A DNA stretch of 10,946 nucleotides from assembly GCA_047629355.1 (NCBI GenBank), contig JBLHWU010000209.1:1-10946 (forward strand). The letters run 5' to 3'. This DNA comes from CAYUNA01 sp047629355. Its GTDB lineage: Bacteria; Bacteroidota; Bacteroidia; Chitinophagales; Saprospiraceae. Under the pieces are notes generated by a model. That model was not told where the DNA came from. It saw only the letters and a program-made list of their open reading frames with translations, and searched no databases. A program made the position numbers and the translations under genes. Below are positions 1 to 6,695 of this stretch, in pieces; position 1 is the stretch's first letter, and the number at the start of each line of letters is the position of its first letter.

Positions 1-1
1 C

Positions 2-217
2 AATGATTTTTGCAACCGAATACATAGCCGATATAATCGGTGTATCGCAGATTTACCTTGGAGTATTTTTACTGTAAAAATTGAATTACAGTCCCGAAAA
101 TTCTTTTGTGATAATGATGATTGTATTTGGAAAATCTTTACCGAACGATTTAAAAAGACTTTGCTTCCTTATGCACGCAAAATAGCAAGACTCAAAAATA
201 CAATGGAGTGTAAGTAA
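2..217 (+). pseudogene. ISL3-family transposase, N-terminal fragment (zinc-finger region)
   Basis: Reading from base 2, the frame stays open to a TAA at 215-217 and gives 71 residues with no visible start because the window edge cuts it. Visible motifs are a second-half zinc finger 'C..RIHSRY', then 'ADLPW', then 'RKFFCDNDDC', then 'KIFTERF', then 'YARKIARL'. That order is characteristic of the amino-terminal zinc-finger/HTH part of ISL3 transposases, which are normally about 400 residues long. Here the frame stops just after 'YARKIARL', so the whole catalytic DDE domain is missing. No continuation is visible in the other frames downstream. The stop codon lies in the first bases of the palindrome at 211-375, so the break coincides with that element. 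I infer a dead remnant. The family call is strong; the cause of truncation is not known. Confidence 0.8.
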
Positions 218-375
218 AAACGATTTAATAAGTTGGACCATAATGCGCCGTAATTTTTTCTTCTAAAGAATTCAAAAAATCGTTGCATAGCCTTCGTTAC
301 GGAACTATTTTTTGTGTTTTTTAGAAGGGAAAAGGACAAGCATAATGGCCCAAGTTATTGAATCGTTTTTACTAA
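211..375. repeat. Long imperfect palindrome (about 163-nt hairpin)
   Basis: Bases 213-286 pair with 301-373 around a short loop (287-300). The outermost arm 'AGTAAAAACG' (213-222) is matched perfectly by 364-373. Pairing then continues through 'ATTTAATAA', 'TTGG' and 'CCATAATGC' with a few mismatches, one unpaired stretch at 247-253, and a second good block around 260-280 with 307-327. Several positions pair only as G-U when read on the + strand (for example 226-360, 257-329, 258-328, 268-319). The element fills the gap between the ISL3 remnant and the stop codon (388-390) of the minus-strand outer-membrane gene. It could be a MITE-like insertion, or it could act as a bulky 3' end structure for the outer-membrane gene. 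No T-run typical of an intrinsic terminator is placed right after the stem. Confidence 0.75.
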
Positions 376-387
376 CCACAAAAAAAA

Positions 388-2778
388 CTAATCCTTCGCC
401 GCCCGATTCAATTCCTCCCTTGCACTCCCGCCCCCTTGCTTCGACGATTTCATATGCTGATTCCCAAATTTATACCGCAACTGCAAAGACGGTATCGGAC
501 CATCCCACCGATTTTCGATAAACAAATCCATATTCGCATATTCAATATCTGCTTTCAAAAAGCGCGCAAAAATGTTCTCCACACCGACACTCACTTTCAA
601 TTTATCATTCAAGAATTTCTTTGACATGCCCAAGTCCACGCCATATAGCCATTGCGCGGAGACGATGCCCTCTTGTCCGCCACTATTGTACCAGCCCGTA
701 ATTTCCGTGTTTATTTCTGCGGGGAGTTGGAAACTCATTTGCAAAAAGCCTGTGAAGTCCCATTTTTCACGAACAAATTGCTGCTCTAAATATTTGGAAT
801 CATAAGAAACGTGGTTGGCAATGACGCCGCCGTAGCCTTCAATTTTTGGAATAAAATCCAGTGGGAAGAAGAGACTGAGGTTCCAATTTTCAAACTTCTC
901 TAAGTTAAAAGTGGAGAGAAACGCCTCCCCAGTTTCATCATCTTGCTGCGTCAATTCCACCATGGCATCCTTCGTTCTTTTGTATTCTACGTTGAAAAAT
1001 GGTTGCTTTTCGTAGGATAAATTGACTTTCAAACTATGCGTTAAAGCGGGTACTAAATTCTGGTTCCCTTTCTCCGCTGTGAATGGGTCGAGAAAATAAA
1101 CAAAGGCATTCAGCGACGAATAACGCGGTCGGTCGATGCGGTAACTATAGGCAAAATTCACCGCCAATTCCTTCGTAATCTCTCGCCCAATACTCAGACT
1201 CGGAAACAGTTTAGAAATGCTTCGCGACAAAATCGAATCCTGTCCTTCTATCACAGACAAACCTTCCGAATTACTATTTTCATAACGCAGACCAAGCGTT
1301 CCCGACCATTTGTTTTTAGAAAAAGTGAGCTTGGTATAAGCCGCCGCAATGGTTTCACTAAAAACAAAACGATTGCTCAGCGAGTCCACAAAATCAAAGC
1401 TACCTGTGAGGTTTTCAATGGAAGTATTCAAACTATTGTCCAATTCGGCATCGCTGTATTTTCCACCAAATTGCACTTTGACCTCTTTGGAAATAGGGTA
1501 GTGGTAATTCAAGGAAGTCGTGATAATTGTACTATTGCCGGGTTGGTCATAACGTTGGTCAGGAATGAATGCGCCGAAGAAAACTTCTGTTGGGTCAAGC
1601 TGACTGCCGCCCCCGTTGGTGATGCCGACGAGATTGACGTCAAAGTCCAATTTTTGACCACTGGTATCCATTTCAAATACATAATACGGGTTGATGGTCA
1701 ATAGCTGCCACGTATCATCTTGGTAGTTGTTGGTAATTAGCCGAATGTCTTCCAATTCCTCGGAAGCGTAGTCAATATCAGTAGTATTGAGAATGGTATT
1801 GTCGGTTTTGCTACTCCAAATGCGGCTGGAAAAGCCAATGCGGTGTCTATTGTTCACATCCCAATCTAAGCCCAAGTTTGCGCCAAAACCAGAGCCTAAT
1901 CCAGGGTCGTCGCTAATTTGTGTATAGGTGTCGCCCGCCACATCGCGCGTAATTTTCATCTCGTCCCACCAAGGATATTCGCGGTAGCTGACACTCCCGT
2001 TGATGTTGACGCTGCCCTGATAATGCGAGAGCGACGCACGGGTTTTGTACTTCCAATTTTGACCTTTTGCCACCCCAACAGAGACACTTCCATTCGTTCC
2101 AAATAAGCTATTTTTCTTCAAGACAATATTGATAACCGCGCCCGTTCCATCTGCGTCAAACTCCGCACCCGGCTGGTGAATCACTTCGATTTTCTTAATA
2201 TTATCACCCGGCATATCTTTCAATAAAGACTGCATATCCATATATTTTGTCGTCTTTCCGTTGATGAGAATGATGATATTGCTTTGTCCTGCCATCCGCA
2301 ATTTATCGCCCGTGACAATCATGCCGGGCACTTTTTTCATCACATCCAAAAGGTTGCCATTGATGCTCGTCATATTGTTTTCTACGTTGACAATGAGGCG
2401 GTCTGACCGTTGTTCTAAAAGTGGTAATTTAGCGGTAACTTCTACGGTTGAAAGCATTTCTGTATCTTCTAATAAAACCGCATTAATCGCTTGCCTATTA
2501 TCCGCTGGAAGCGTCAACTTTTCTACATTAAATGTTCCAAAACTCAGCATGGATATTTCTAAATAATAGTCTCCATCTTTAATATCTTTTAAAATAAAAG
2601 TACCGTTTTCATCCGAAGATTCTGCATTGGCGATGGTGGAATCTACCAAATTGTAAAGTGCGATGGTCGCAAAATAAATCGGTTCTTTTTGGTCGCTTTT
2701 GACCGTTCCTGAAATTTGATTTTGAGCAAATAGAGAAATGGTAGAGCATAAAGAGAGTATTAAAAGTTGGATTTTCAT
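388..2778 (-). CDS. Outer-membrane beta-barrel protein with CarboxypepD_reg-like and plug domains (TonB-receptor-like)
   Basis: This 796-residue protein starts with a signal peptide (about 1-18, hydrophobic core then 'LFAQ'). Residues 21-104 look like a carboxypeptidase-regulatory-like beta-sandwich ('ISGTV', 'IYFATIALYN', 'GTFILKDIKDGDYYLEIS'). Residues about 115-222 form a plug-like domain ('EVTAKLPLLEQRSDRLIVNV', 'LLDVMKKVPGM', 'ILINGK', 'IEVIHQPGAEFDADGTGAVI'). The rest, about 225-770, is a beta-barrel rich in alternating aromatic strands ending near 'LQLRYKFG', followed by a polar tail of about 25 residues. The order matches the Bacteroidota outer-membrane beta-barrel family (OMP_b-brl_3) at normal full length. 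No SusD partner is next to it, so I do not call it SusC. The substrate is unknown. The ATG at 2778 is chosen because it begins the signal peptide. A 503-bp gap precedes it. Confidence 0.88.
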   Translation of the reverse strand: MKIQLLILSLCSTISLFAQNQISGTVKSDQKEPIYFATIALYNLVDSTIANAESSDENGTFILKDIKDGDYYLEISMLSFGTFNVEKLTLPADNRQAINAVLLEDTEMLSTVEVTAKLPLLEQRSDRLIVNVENNMTSINGNLLDVMKKVPGMIVTGDKLRMAGQSNIIILINGKTTKYMDMQSLLKDMPGDNIKKIEVIHQPGAEFDADGTGAVINIVLKKNSLFGTNGSVSVGVAKGQNWKYKTRASLSHYQGSVNINGSVSYREYPWWDEMKITRDVAGDTYTQISDDPGLGSGFGANLGLDWDVNNRHRIGFSSRIWSSKTDNTILNTTDIDYASEELEDIRLITNNYQDDTWQLLTINPYYVFEMDTSGQKLDFDVNLVGITNGGGSQLDPTEVFFGAFIPDQRYDQPGNSTIITTSLNYHYPISKEVKVQFGGKYSDAELDNSLNTSIENLTGSFDFVDSLSNRFVFSETIAAAYTKLTFSKNKWSGTLGLRYENSNSEGLSVIEGQDSILSRSISKLFPSLSIGREITKELAVNFAYSYRIDRPRYSSLNAFVYFLDPFTAEKGNQNLVPALTHSLKVNLSYEKQPFFNVEYKRTKDAMVELTQQDDETGEAFLSTFNLEKFENWNLSLFFPLDFIPKIEGYGGVIANHVSYDSKYLEQQFVREKWDFTGFLQMSFQLPAEINTEITGWYNSGGQEGIVSAQWLYGVDLGMSKKFLNDKLKVSVGVENIFARFLKADIEYANMDLFIENRWDGPIPSLQLRYKFGNQHMKSSKQGGGSAREELNRAAKD

Positions 2779-2901
2779 ATTGATGAGTTTTTTTTTGAAT
2801 AAAGGCTAATAATGCTAATGGATACGCCATTTGGTGTGTTACGTTCAACGGGTCAAAAAAGTTACAGTGCTTTTTTTAAGCTTTTACCGTTACTTAGTTT
2901 G

Positions 2902-2919
2902 ATTGGAATGAATTCCAAT
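2902..2919. promoter_or_regulatory. Short palindrome, possible operator
   Basis: ATTGGAAT-GA-ATTCCAAT is a perfect inverted repeat with 8-bp arms and a 2-bp spacer, about 125 bp upstream of the outer-membrane gene start. Its size fits a dimeric regulator site, but no second copy or promoter element is visible nearby. It may be chance in AT-rich DNA. Confidence 0.2.
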
Positions 2920-2932
2920 TTTCTTTTTACCC

Positions 2933-3144
2933 CATAGCGCAGATAGCCTTTTCACATAGTCACATAGCTTTTTGTAGCTTAAATTTAGCTATTTAAGTTA
3001 ATTTTAAAATGGTCTTAAATAACTGGTAATCAGTGACTTAATTTGTTGATTTGCTTTTTTATAAACTTTTTTAAATATAGAAGTAGACAGCTAATTTTAG
3101 CTTTCGAAAAGCTATGTGGCTATGTGAATGCTATCTGCGCTATG
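2933..3144. repeat. Palindromic element with 38-41-bp arms built from GCTATGTG units
   Basis: The arm at 2933-2973 and the reverse complement of 3107-3144 match at nearly every position apart from a 2-nt indel and two substitutions: both read CATAGCGCAGATAGC, then TTCACATAG, then CACATAGCTTTT. Weaker pairing continues inward to about 2990 and 3091 (about 12 of 18). The right arm is itself made of 8-bp units: GCTATGTG at 3111-3118, 3119-3126 and 3139-3146, plus a variant GCTATCTG at 3130-3137. The central 100 bases or so are AT-rich and non-coding. This looks like a MITE-like or REP-like intergenic element. No transposase lies nearby on that gap. Confidence 0.75.
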
Positions 3145-3281
3145 TGTTAAAAAACTGCGCCACGCATTTAAATGAATTTTTGTTACACGGTACTAGGATG
3201 CATTTTTAGGAAAGACAACCCTATGTGGAGATAGTTGGAAATGTGATTTTTATAAAAAAAAAACAAGGTTCGTTATAAATC

Positions 3282-3686
3282 TTAATTGTCGGCATTGGTC
3301 GCCGTTTTCAACTCAACAAGAACTAAGAGCAGCACAATTATCAATTCGAGTAAAAAATAAAGCTTGCCTAGGTCTGTCAATAGTTCATAAAAATTAACAA
3401 CGAAGCCAATGGAAATAACGCAATATATTAGGTTGGCAAAAGCAATAATTCGTAAATACGGCTGCCAATTTTCACCAGCTTTAAAAAAGCAGATAAAATC
3501 ATAAATAGCAAAAAAGCACGGCAGAATTGCTAAAAAGTAGAGCGCTTTGACAGGCATTCCAAAGCAATTCTCAAAATGTACAAGGACGATTCCTAATAAA
3601 AATGCAGAGAGTATCGCACCAAATCCGTCGATTAGAAACAACTGCTTTGGATTTTTAATGATATAATTAACGATTTTTTGTAACAT
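3282..3686 (-). CDS. Small four-helix integral membrane protein, function unknown
   Basis: This 134-residue protein has four clear hydrophobic segments at about 16-37, 48-69, 77-99 and 108-126. A short positively charged amino end ('KNPKQ') comes before the first. Notable short motifs are 'LFLIDGFGAILSAFLLG' at the start of helix 1 and 'FGMP' between helices 1 and 2. A charged end 'ELKTATNADN' follows helix 4. There is no signal peptidase site and no catalytic motif. I do not recognise a named family, though small proteins of this layout are common as 'hypothetical' in Bacteroidota. It lies 130 nt downstream of the marR gene on the same strand, with two hairpins in between, so cotranscription with marR is possible but not shown. 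Confidence 0.7.
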   Translation of the reverse strand: MLQKIVNYIIKNPKQLFLIDGFGAILSAFLLGIVLVHFENCFGMPVKALYFLAILPCFFAIYDFICFFKAGENWQPYLRIIAFANLIYCVISIGFVVNFYELLTDLGKLYFLLELIIVLLLVLVELKTATNADN

Positions 3687-3710
3687 TTTTGTCGTGTAAT
3701 TCTTTTGCGG

Positions 3711-3789
3711 TAAATGGTGGGTTCAAGCCCATCTTTTACTTGCTATCTTCAAGGTAAACCGACGCGGCGGGTTCAGCTCACCGTGTCGG
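3711..3789. repeat. Two short hairpins sharing a GGGTTCA loop side
   Basis: Hairpin 1 (3711-3738) has a core stem TGGG/CCCA (3718-3721 with 3728-3731), loop TTCAAG, and weaker TAAA/TTTA pairing outside. Hairpin 2 (3759-3789) pairs CCGACGCGG with CCGTGTCGG (one G-T pair), with a short extension toward the loop. Both have GGGTTCA at the loop side. They sit between the marR stop and the start of the small membrane protein. They could weaken read-through or be repeat debris. No T-run follows on either strand, so I do not call a terminator. Confidence 0.45.
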
Positions 3790-3816
3790 AACAGCTCCAG
3801 AAGATTTGTAATTATT

Positions 3817-4245
3817 TTATCCATAATTTTCAAAAATCTGATTCACAATCCGCACCAAACTATCATAATCTTCCTCTGTCAGATTGTCCCAACCTTGTTT
3901 TCTTAAACCCAAAACGGCGGGCAGTGCCTTTTCATAAACCGTTTTGCCATACTCGGTAATAAAGATTTTATATCGCCGTCTATCATTCTCAAAACGCTGT
4001 CGTTCGACCAATTCTTTTGTACACAACAAGTCAATGATGCGAGAGACGGTCGGCGCATTTTTAAAATTCCGTTCCGCCAATTCATTCTGCGAAATGCCAT
4101 TATTTTGATACAAATTATCGAGTAGCACCCATTGTTCAGTCGTGATGTCCACGCCGACTTCTTTGAAGGCTCTGACATAATTTTGTCGGATTTGCTTAAC
4201 GGTGCGGTCAAGATAAGCACCGAATATTTTTGGTTCTTCTTTCAT
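3817..4245 (-). CDS. MarR-family transcriptional regulator
   Basis: This 142-residue protein has the length and layout of MarR proteins. An amino-terminal dimerisation helix (about 8-30) is followed by a winged helix-turn-helix. That includes a helix with 'SQNELAERN' (52-60), a recognition helix in 'NAPTVSRIIDLLCTKELVER' (63-82), and a wing with 'ENDRRRYKIFIT' (86-97) holding the usual D and R residues. A carboxy-terminal dimerisation helix follows ('EEDYDSLVRIVNQIFENY'). The start ATG lies 2 nt after the TAA of the amylase gene, which suggests translational coupling. It probably binds DNA as a dimer and senses a small ligand. The target is unknown, and the amylase promoter region is an obvious candidate. 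No cysteine pattern suggesting redox sensing is clear (only C75). Confidence 0.88.
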   Translation of the reverse strand: MKEEPKIFGAYLDRTVKQIRQNYVRAFKEVGVDITTEQWVLLDNLYQNNGISQNELAERNFKNAPTVSRIIDLLCTKELVERQRFENDRRRYKIFITEYGKTVYEKALPAVLGLRKQGWDNLTEEDYDSLVRIVNQIFENYG

Positions 4246-4247
4246 GA

Positions 4248-6098
4248 TTATCTTAACTCTAAAATTAACGCTGCCTTATTCGGTAATAAAATCTCCTTTT
4301 CCATCTCAAACTGCTGCCCTGTCATCACATCTGTCCCCGTCGAGATACCTTCTAAAATTTCAGCAAAACGGGCTAAATTAAGTACATGGTCGGCTTCATT
4401 TTTATTCAAAATTACCATTACTTTCTCGGTGTCATTGTATCGAAAATAAACATAAGTCTGTAATTCTGGAATAAAATGCCGCAATTCTCCAGTATGAATA
4501 ACCGCTTTGTTCTTTCGCCAATTCAATAGTTTTTTAGTAAAATCTTGCGCAGATTTTTGCTGTTCCGTCAAGCCTTTCCCCGTTTTAGCATCCACTTTAT
4601 CGCCAGCCCAACCACCAGGGAAATCGCTGCGAATTTCACCGTGGTCCTCTGAATTGGGATTGGTCATTAAAATTTCTGTACCATAATAAAATTGTGGAAT
4701 TCCGCGGGTCGTTGCGTAAAAAGTCATGCCCATTTTGAACAAATCATAGTCTTCTTTTAGTTGTGTAAAAAAACGACTCATGTCGTGATTGTCTGGAAAA
4801 ATAACCAAATTGTTCGGGTCGGGATAAAGGAAGTCTTGCGCCAACATTTCATACAAACCGATGAAACCCGTCTTCCAGGATTCAGGTTCTAAAAGCGCAT
4901 TTTTAGCGGCAACTTGTACGGGGAAATCCATCACCGAAGTCAGTTCTGAAGTATAGCCATTCGGATTATTTTTCCCTTTTTGCCAGTAAGAAACAATCGC
5001 CGGCCACTCAAACCACTCCTCTCCAACTACAGTGAAATTTGGATATTCTGCCATCACTTTTTCCGTCCACTCCGTCATGTAATCCATGTCTGGATAAGGG
5101 TACGTATCCATCCGAATGCCTGCCAAACCAAGAAATTCAATCCACCAAATGCTGTTTTGAATCAAATATTTACCCATCAATGGATTGCGCTGGTTGAGGT
5201 CAGGCATTGTGGGCACAAACCAGCCGTCAGTGAATTTCTTTTTGTCATATTTTGACGCATAAGGGTCTTGCAATAACGTCTTTCGGTGGTTGGTTTCGGT
5301 ATAGGTGTCCCATTGATTTATCCAATCGTCCATCGGTAAATCTTTCATCCACCAATGATTTAAACCACAGTGATTAACAATCATGTCCATAATAAACTTC
5401 ACGTCTTTTTGGCGGCAATTTTCCGCTAATTGTTGATAAGCTTCATTACTACCAAATCGGGAATCCACTTTGTAAAAATCCGTCGTGGAATAGCCGTGAT
5501 AACTATATATTTCCATGTCATTTTCCAGCAGCGGATTTACCCAAACCGCCGTAAAACCCATATCTGATAAATAATCCAAATGGTCGTTCATACCCGCAAT
5601 ATCGCCCCCATGTCGTCCACCCAAATCAGTTCGATTGGGCTTTTGCAACAATCCTTCTACCGCGTCATTTTTGGGGTCGCCATTGGCAAATCGGTCAGGC
5701 GTAATCAAATACAAAACATCCGAACTATCGAAACCTTTCATTGCCGCTCCGTCTGCTTTTCTTTGTTTTAATTCATAAAAATGCGTCTCCGTAAGTTGCT
5801 CATTGTTATAAAAATTAATGGATATTTTACCTGGTTTTACATCGTCCTCTATCAATAAATCGAGAAACAAATAATTCTGATTTTCTACCCGAATGACTTG
5901 TTGAACGGTGACACCTGCGTAGTCAATCTTAGGTTTCAAACCCCCAATGTTCTCACCATAAACCAACAACTGTAGCTCTGGATTTACCATACCTGCCCAC
6001 CAACTCGGTGGCTCGATACGGTCTATTTTATTTTGACTAAAAAGGTTGGTAGATAAAGAAAGAAAGGTAAGGAATATTACAATTGGTATAAATTTCAT
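4248..6098 (-). CDS. Periplasmic GH13 cyclomaltodextrinase / alpha-amylase
   Basis: This 616-residue enzyme has a signal peptide (about 1-21, ending 'LFSQ'). It is followed by a beta-sandwich domain (about 24-112, 'IDRIEPPSWWAGM') like the amino-terminal domain of Bacteroidota cyclomaltodextrinases. The GH13 (beta/alpha)8 barrel then shows 'NGDPKND' (139-144, calcium-binding type), region I 'DMIVNH' (238-243), region II 'GIRMDTYPYP' with D331 as expected nucleophile, region III 'VVGEEW' with E360 as acid/base, and region IV 'FPDNHD' with D439. A carboxy-terminal beta domain (about 525-616) closes it. It should hydrolyse alpha-1,4 links in maltodextrins or cyclodextrins in the periplasm; SusA/neopullulanase-like activity is an alternative. 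All catalytic residues are present. It is the first gene of a likely two-gene unit with marR. The start is chosen for the signal peptide. Confidence 0.92.
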   Translation of the reverse strand: MKFIPIVIFLTFLSLSTNLFSQNKIDRIEPPSWWAGMVNPELQLLVYGENIGGLKPKIDYAGVTVQQVIRVENQNYLFLDLLIEDDVKPGKISINFYNNEQLTETHFYELKQRKADGAAMKGFDSSDVLYLITPDRFANGDPKNDAVEGLLQKPNRTDLGGRHGGDIAGMNDHLDYLSDMGFTAVWVNPLLENDMEIYSYHGYSTTDFYKVDSRFGSNEAYQQLAENCRQKDVKFIMDMIVNHCGLNHWWMKDLPMDDWINQWDTYTETNHRKTLLQDPYASKYDKKKFTDGWFVPTMPDLNQRNPLMGKYLIQNSIWWIEFLGLAGIRMDTYPYPDMDYMTEWTEKVMAEYPNFTVVGEEWFEWPAIVSYWQKGKNNPNGYTSELTSVMDFPVQVAAKNALLEPESWKTGFIGLYEMLAQDFLYPDPNNLVIFPDNHDMSRFFTQLKEDYDLFKMGMTFYATTRGIPQFYYGTEILMTNPNSEDHGEIRSDFPGGWAGDKVDAKTGKGLTEQQKSAQDFTKKLLNWRKNKAVIHTGELRHFIPELQTYVYFRYNDTEKVMVILNKNEADHVLNLARFAEILEGISTGTDVMTGQQFEMEKEILLPNKAALILELR

Positions 6099-6129
6099 AA
6101 GGATATGGATTTACTTCTTTTGAATTATT

Positions 6130-6387
6130 GGTAGTGCCGCAAATGTGCACTTTTACAGTTTAGGTGCTTTTGTTTATCAAAGGGATTTTTAAGGGACAAA
6201 AACGATTTTGCAAAAATCGTTTTTGTCCCTTAATACCCCTCCCGCGTTGCCGTAGGCAACGCGCACGGTGTTTTTTGAAGTTCAAAAATCTTATGATTTT
6301 CTCGCTGCTCAAACTTAAAAGAACCTTCGTTTACACGGTAATAAATCACTTTTTCAATAAATGGTGGTGCACATTTGTTACACTACC
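6130..6387. repeat. MITE-like segment bounded by 21-bp inverted repeats
   Basis: Bases 6130-6150 (GGTAGTGCCGCAAATGTGCAC) and 6367-6387 are inverted copies matching at 18 of 21 positions. The three differences are adjacent (GCCGCA against GTAACA). GAATT occurs at 6122-6126 and again at 6388-6392, possibly a target duplication, although four bases separate the left copy from the repeat end. The 258-bp interior is non-coding and contains two strong hairpins. The left end lies about 32 bp upstream of the amylase start, so it probably overlaps that gene's promoter. Confidence 0.55.
6189..6263. repeat. Two tandem hairpins, one with 21-bp perfect arms
   Basis: Bases 6189-6209 and 6213-6233 are perfect inverted copies (TTAAGGGACAAAAACGATTTT) around a 3-nt loop. 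A second perfect hairpin, CGCGTTGCC-GTA-GGCAACGCG, lies at 6243-6263. It is followed by CACGGTG and a run of six T on the + strand. No plus-strand gene lies upstream that would need a terminator, so a role in transcription ending is doubtful. Such perfect arms suggest recent origin or selection on the structure. Confidence 0.75.
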
Positions 6388-6401
6388 GAATTTTGAAACA
6401 A

Positions 6402-6481
6402 AATTTCACTTTTTTATAAAGGCGAATGTAGGGAAAATTTGGCTTTCTGGACTATATTCGCCCTTCATTTTAAATGAAATT
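6402..6481. repeat. Imperfect 80-nt palindrome
   Basis: The core arms GGCGAATGTAG (6421-6431) and CTATATTCGCC (6452-6462) match at 10 of 11 positions. Pairing continues outward with small gaps to AATTTC (6402-6407) and GAAATT (6476-6481). It directly touches the next inverted-repeat element at 6479. Confidence 0.55.
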
Positions 6482-6672
6482 AGGTAGGATTGTAATAGGT
6501 CTTAGTGGATAAGAATGGATTTTTTTAAGCAGATTTATTGTGTTTTTTTTAAATAAATGCAACTAAGGCAATTCCCATTAAAAAATTGCTACTCTAAAAT
6601 GTCCAATTTATTAATGGGAATTGCCTAGCCTATCTGAAATCCATCTAAACCTGTGTTACAATCCTATCTAAT
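6479..6672. repeat. Nested inverted-repeat element upstream of folP
   Basis: The outer arms are ATTAGGTAGGATTGTAA (6479-6495) and the reverse complement of 6656-6672 (ATTAGATAGGATTGTAA), with 16 of 17 bases equal. Looser similarity follows inward ('AGGTcTTAG' and 'AGGTTTAGA'; 'TGGATTT' in both). An inner hairpin pairs CTAAGGCAATTCCCATTAA (6563-6581) with TTAATGGGAATTGCCTAG (6611-6628), perfect except for one extra A. The right end lies 23 nt before the folP ATG, so the folP leader begins inside the element. Confidence 0.65.
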
Positions 6673-6695
6673 CAGCAATTTTAAAAAAGAAAAAA

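Larger units (their letters stand above)
2779..3281. other. Intergenic region upstream of the outer-membrane gene
   Basis: These 503 bases contain no convincing gene on either strand. They hold the palindromic element at 2933-3144 and the short palindrome at 2902-2919. Bases 3145-3281 show only AT-rich sequence with an A-run at about 3255-3264 and nothing I can name. I could not find a good Bacteroidota-type promoter (TTTG, about 19 nt, TAnnTTTG) for the minus-strand gene. 'TAACTTTTTTG', read on the minus strand near 2856-2866, is a weak partial match only. Confidence 0.5.
6099..6695. other. Divergent intergenic region rich in inverted repeats
   Basis: This 597-bp gap lies between the divergent starts of the amylase and folP genes. 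I see no credible gene here. The open frame running across 6164-6487 on the + strand has no recognisable protein pattern and is built from the repeats. The gap holds the elements at 6130-6387, 6189-6233, 6243-6263, 6402-6481 and 6479-6672. Smaller palindromes lie at 6272-6288 (TTTTTGAA-G-TTCAAAAA) and 6285-6300. Promoters for both genes must lie here, but I could not recognise consensus elements. Confidence 0.6.

Noticed and set aside
388..2778. SusC-type transporter in a polysaccharide utilisation locus with the nearby amylase
   Set aside because: There is no susD neighbour, the protein is shorter than typical SusC, and about 1.5 kb with two other genes separates it from the amylase.
3711..3740. 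tRNA gene suggested by GGGTTCAAGCCC
   Set aside because: The T-arm-like hairpin has a 6-nt loop, and no D-arm, anticodon arm or acceptor stem can be laid out around it.
3903..4220. 105-codon minus-strand frame overlapping marR
   Set aside because: It is a shadow frame within the marR coding sequence, which has a clear family match.
6243..6276. Intrinsic terminator (hairpin followed by six T)
   Set aside because: There is no plus-strand gene upstream to terminate, and seven bases separate the stem from the T-run.
6164..6487. 107-codon + strand open frame in the divergent gap
   Set aside because: It runs through several hairpins, shows no protein-like pattern, and its content is explained by repeats.
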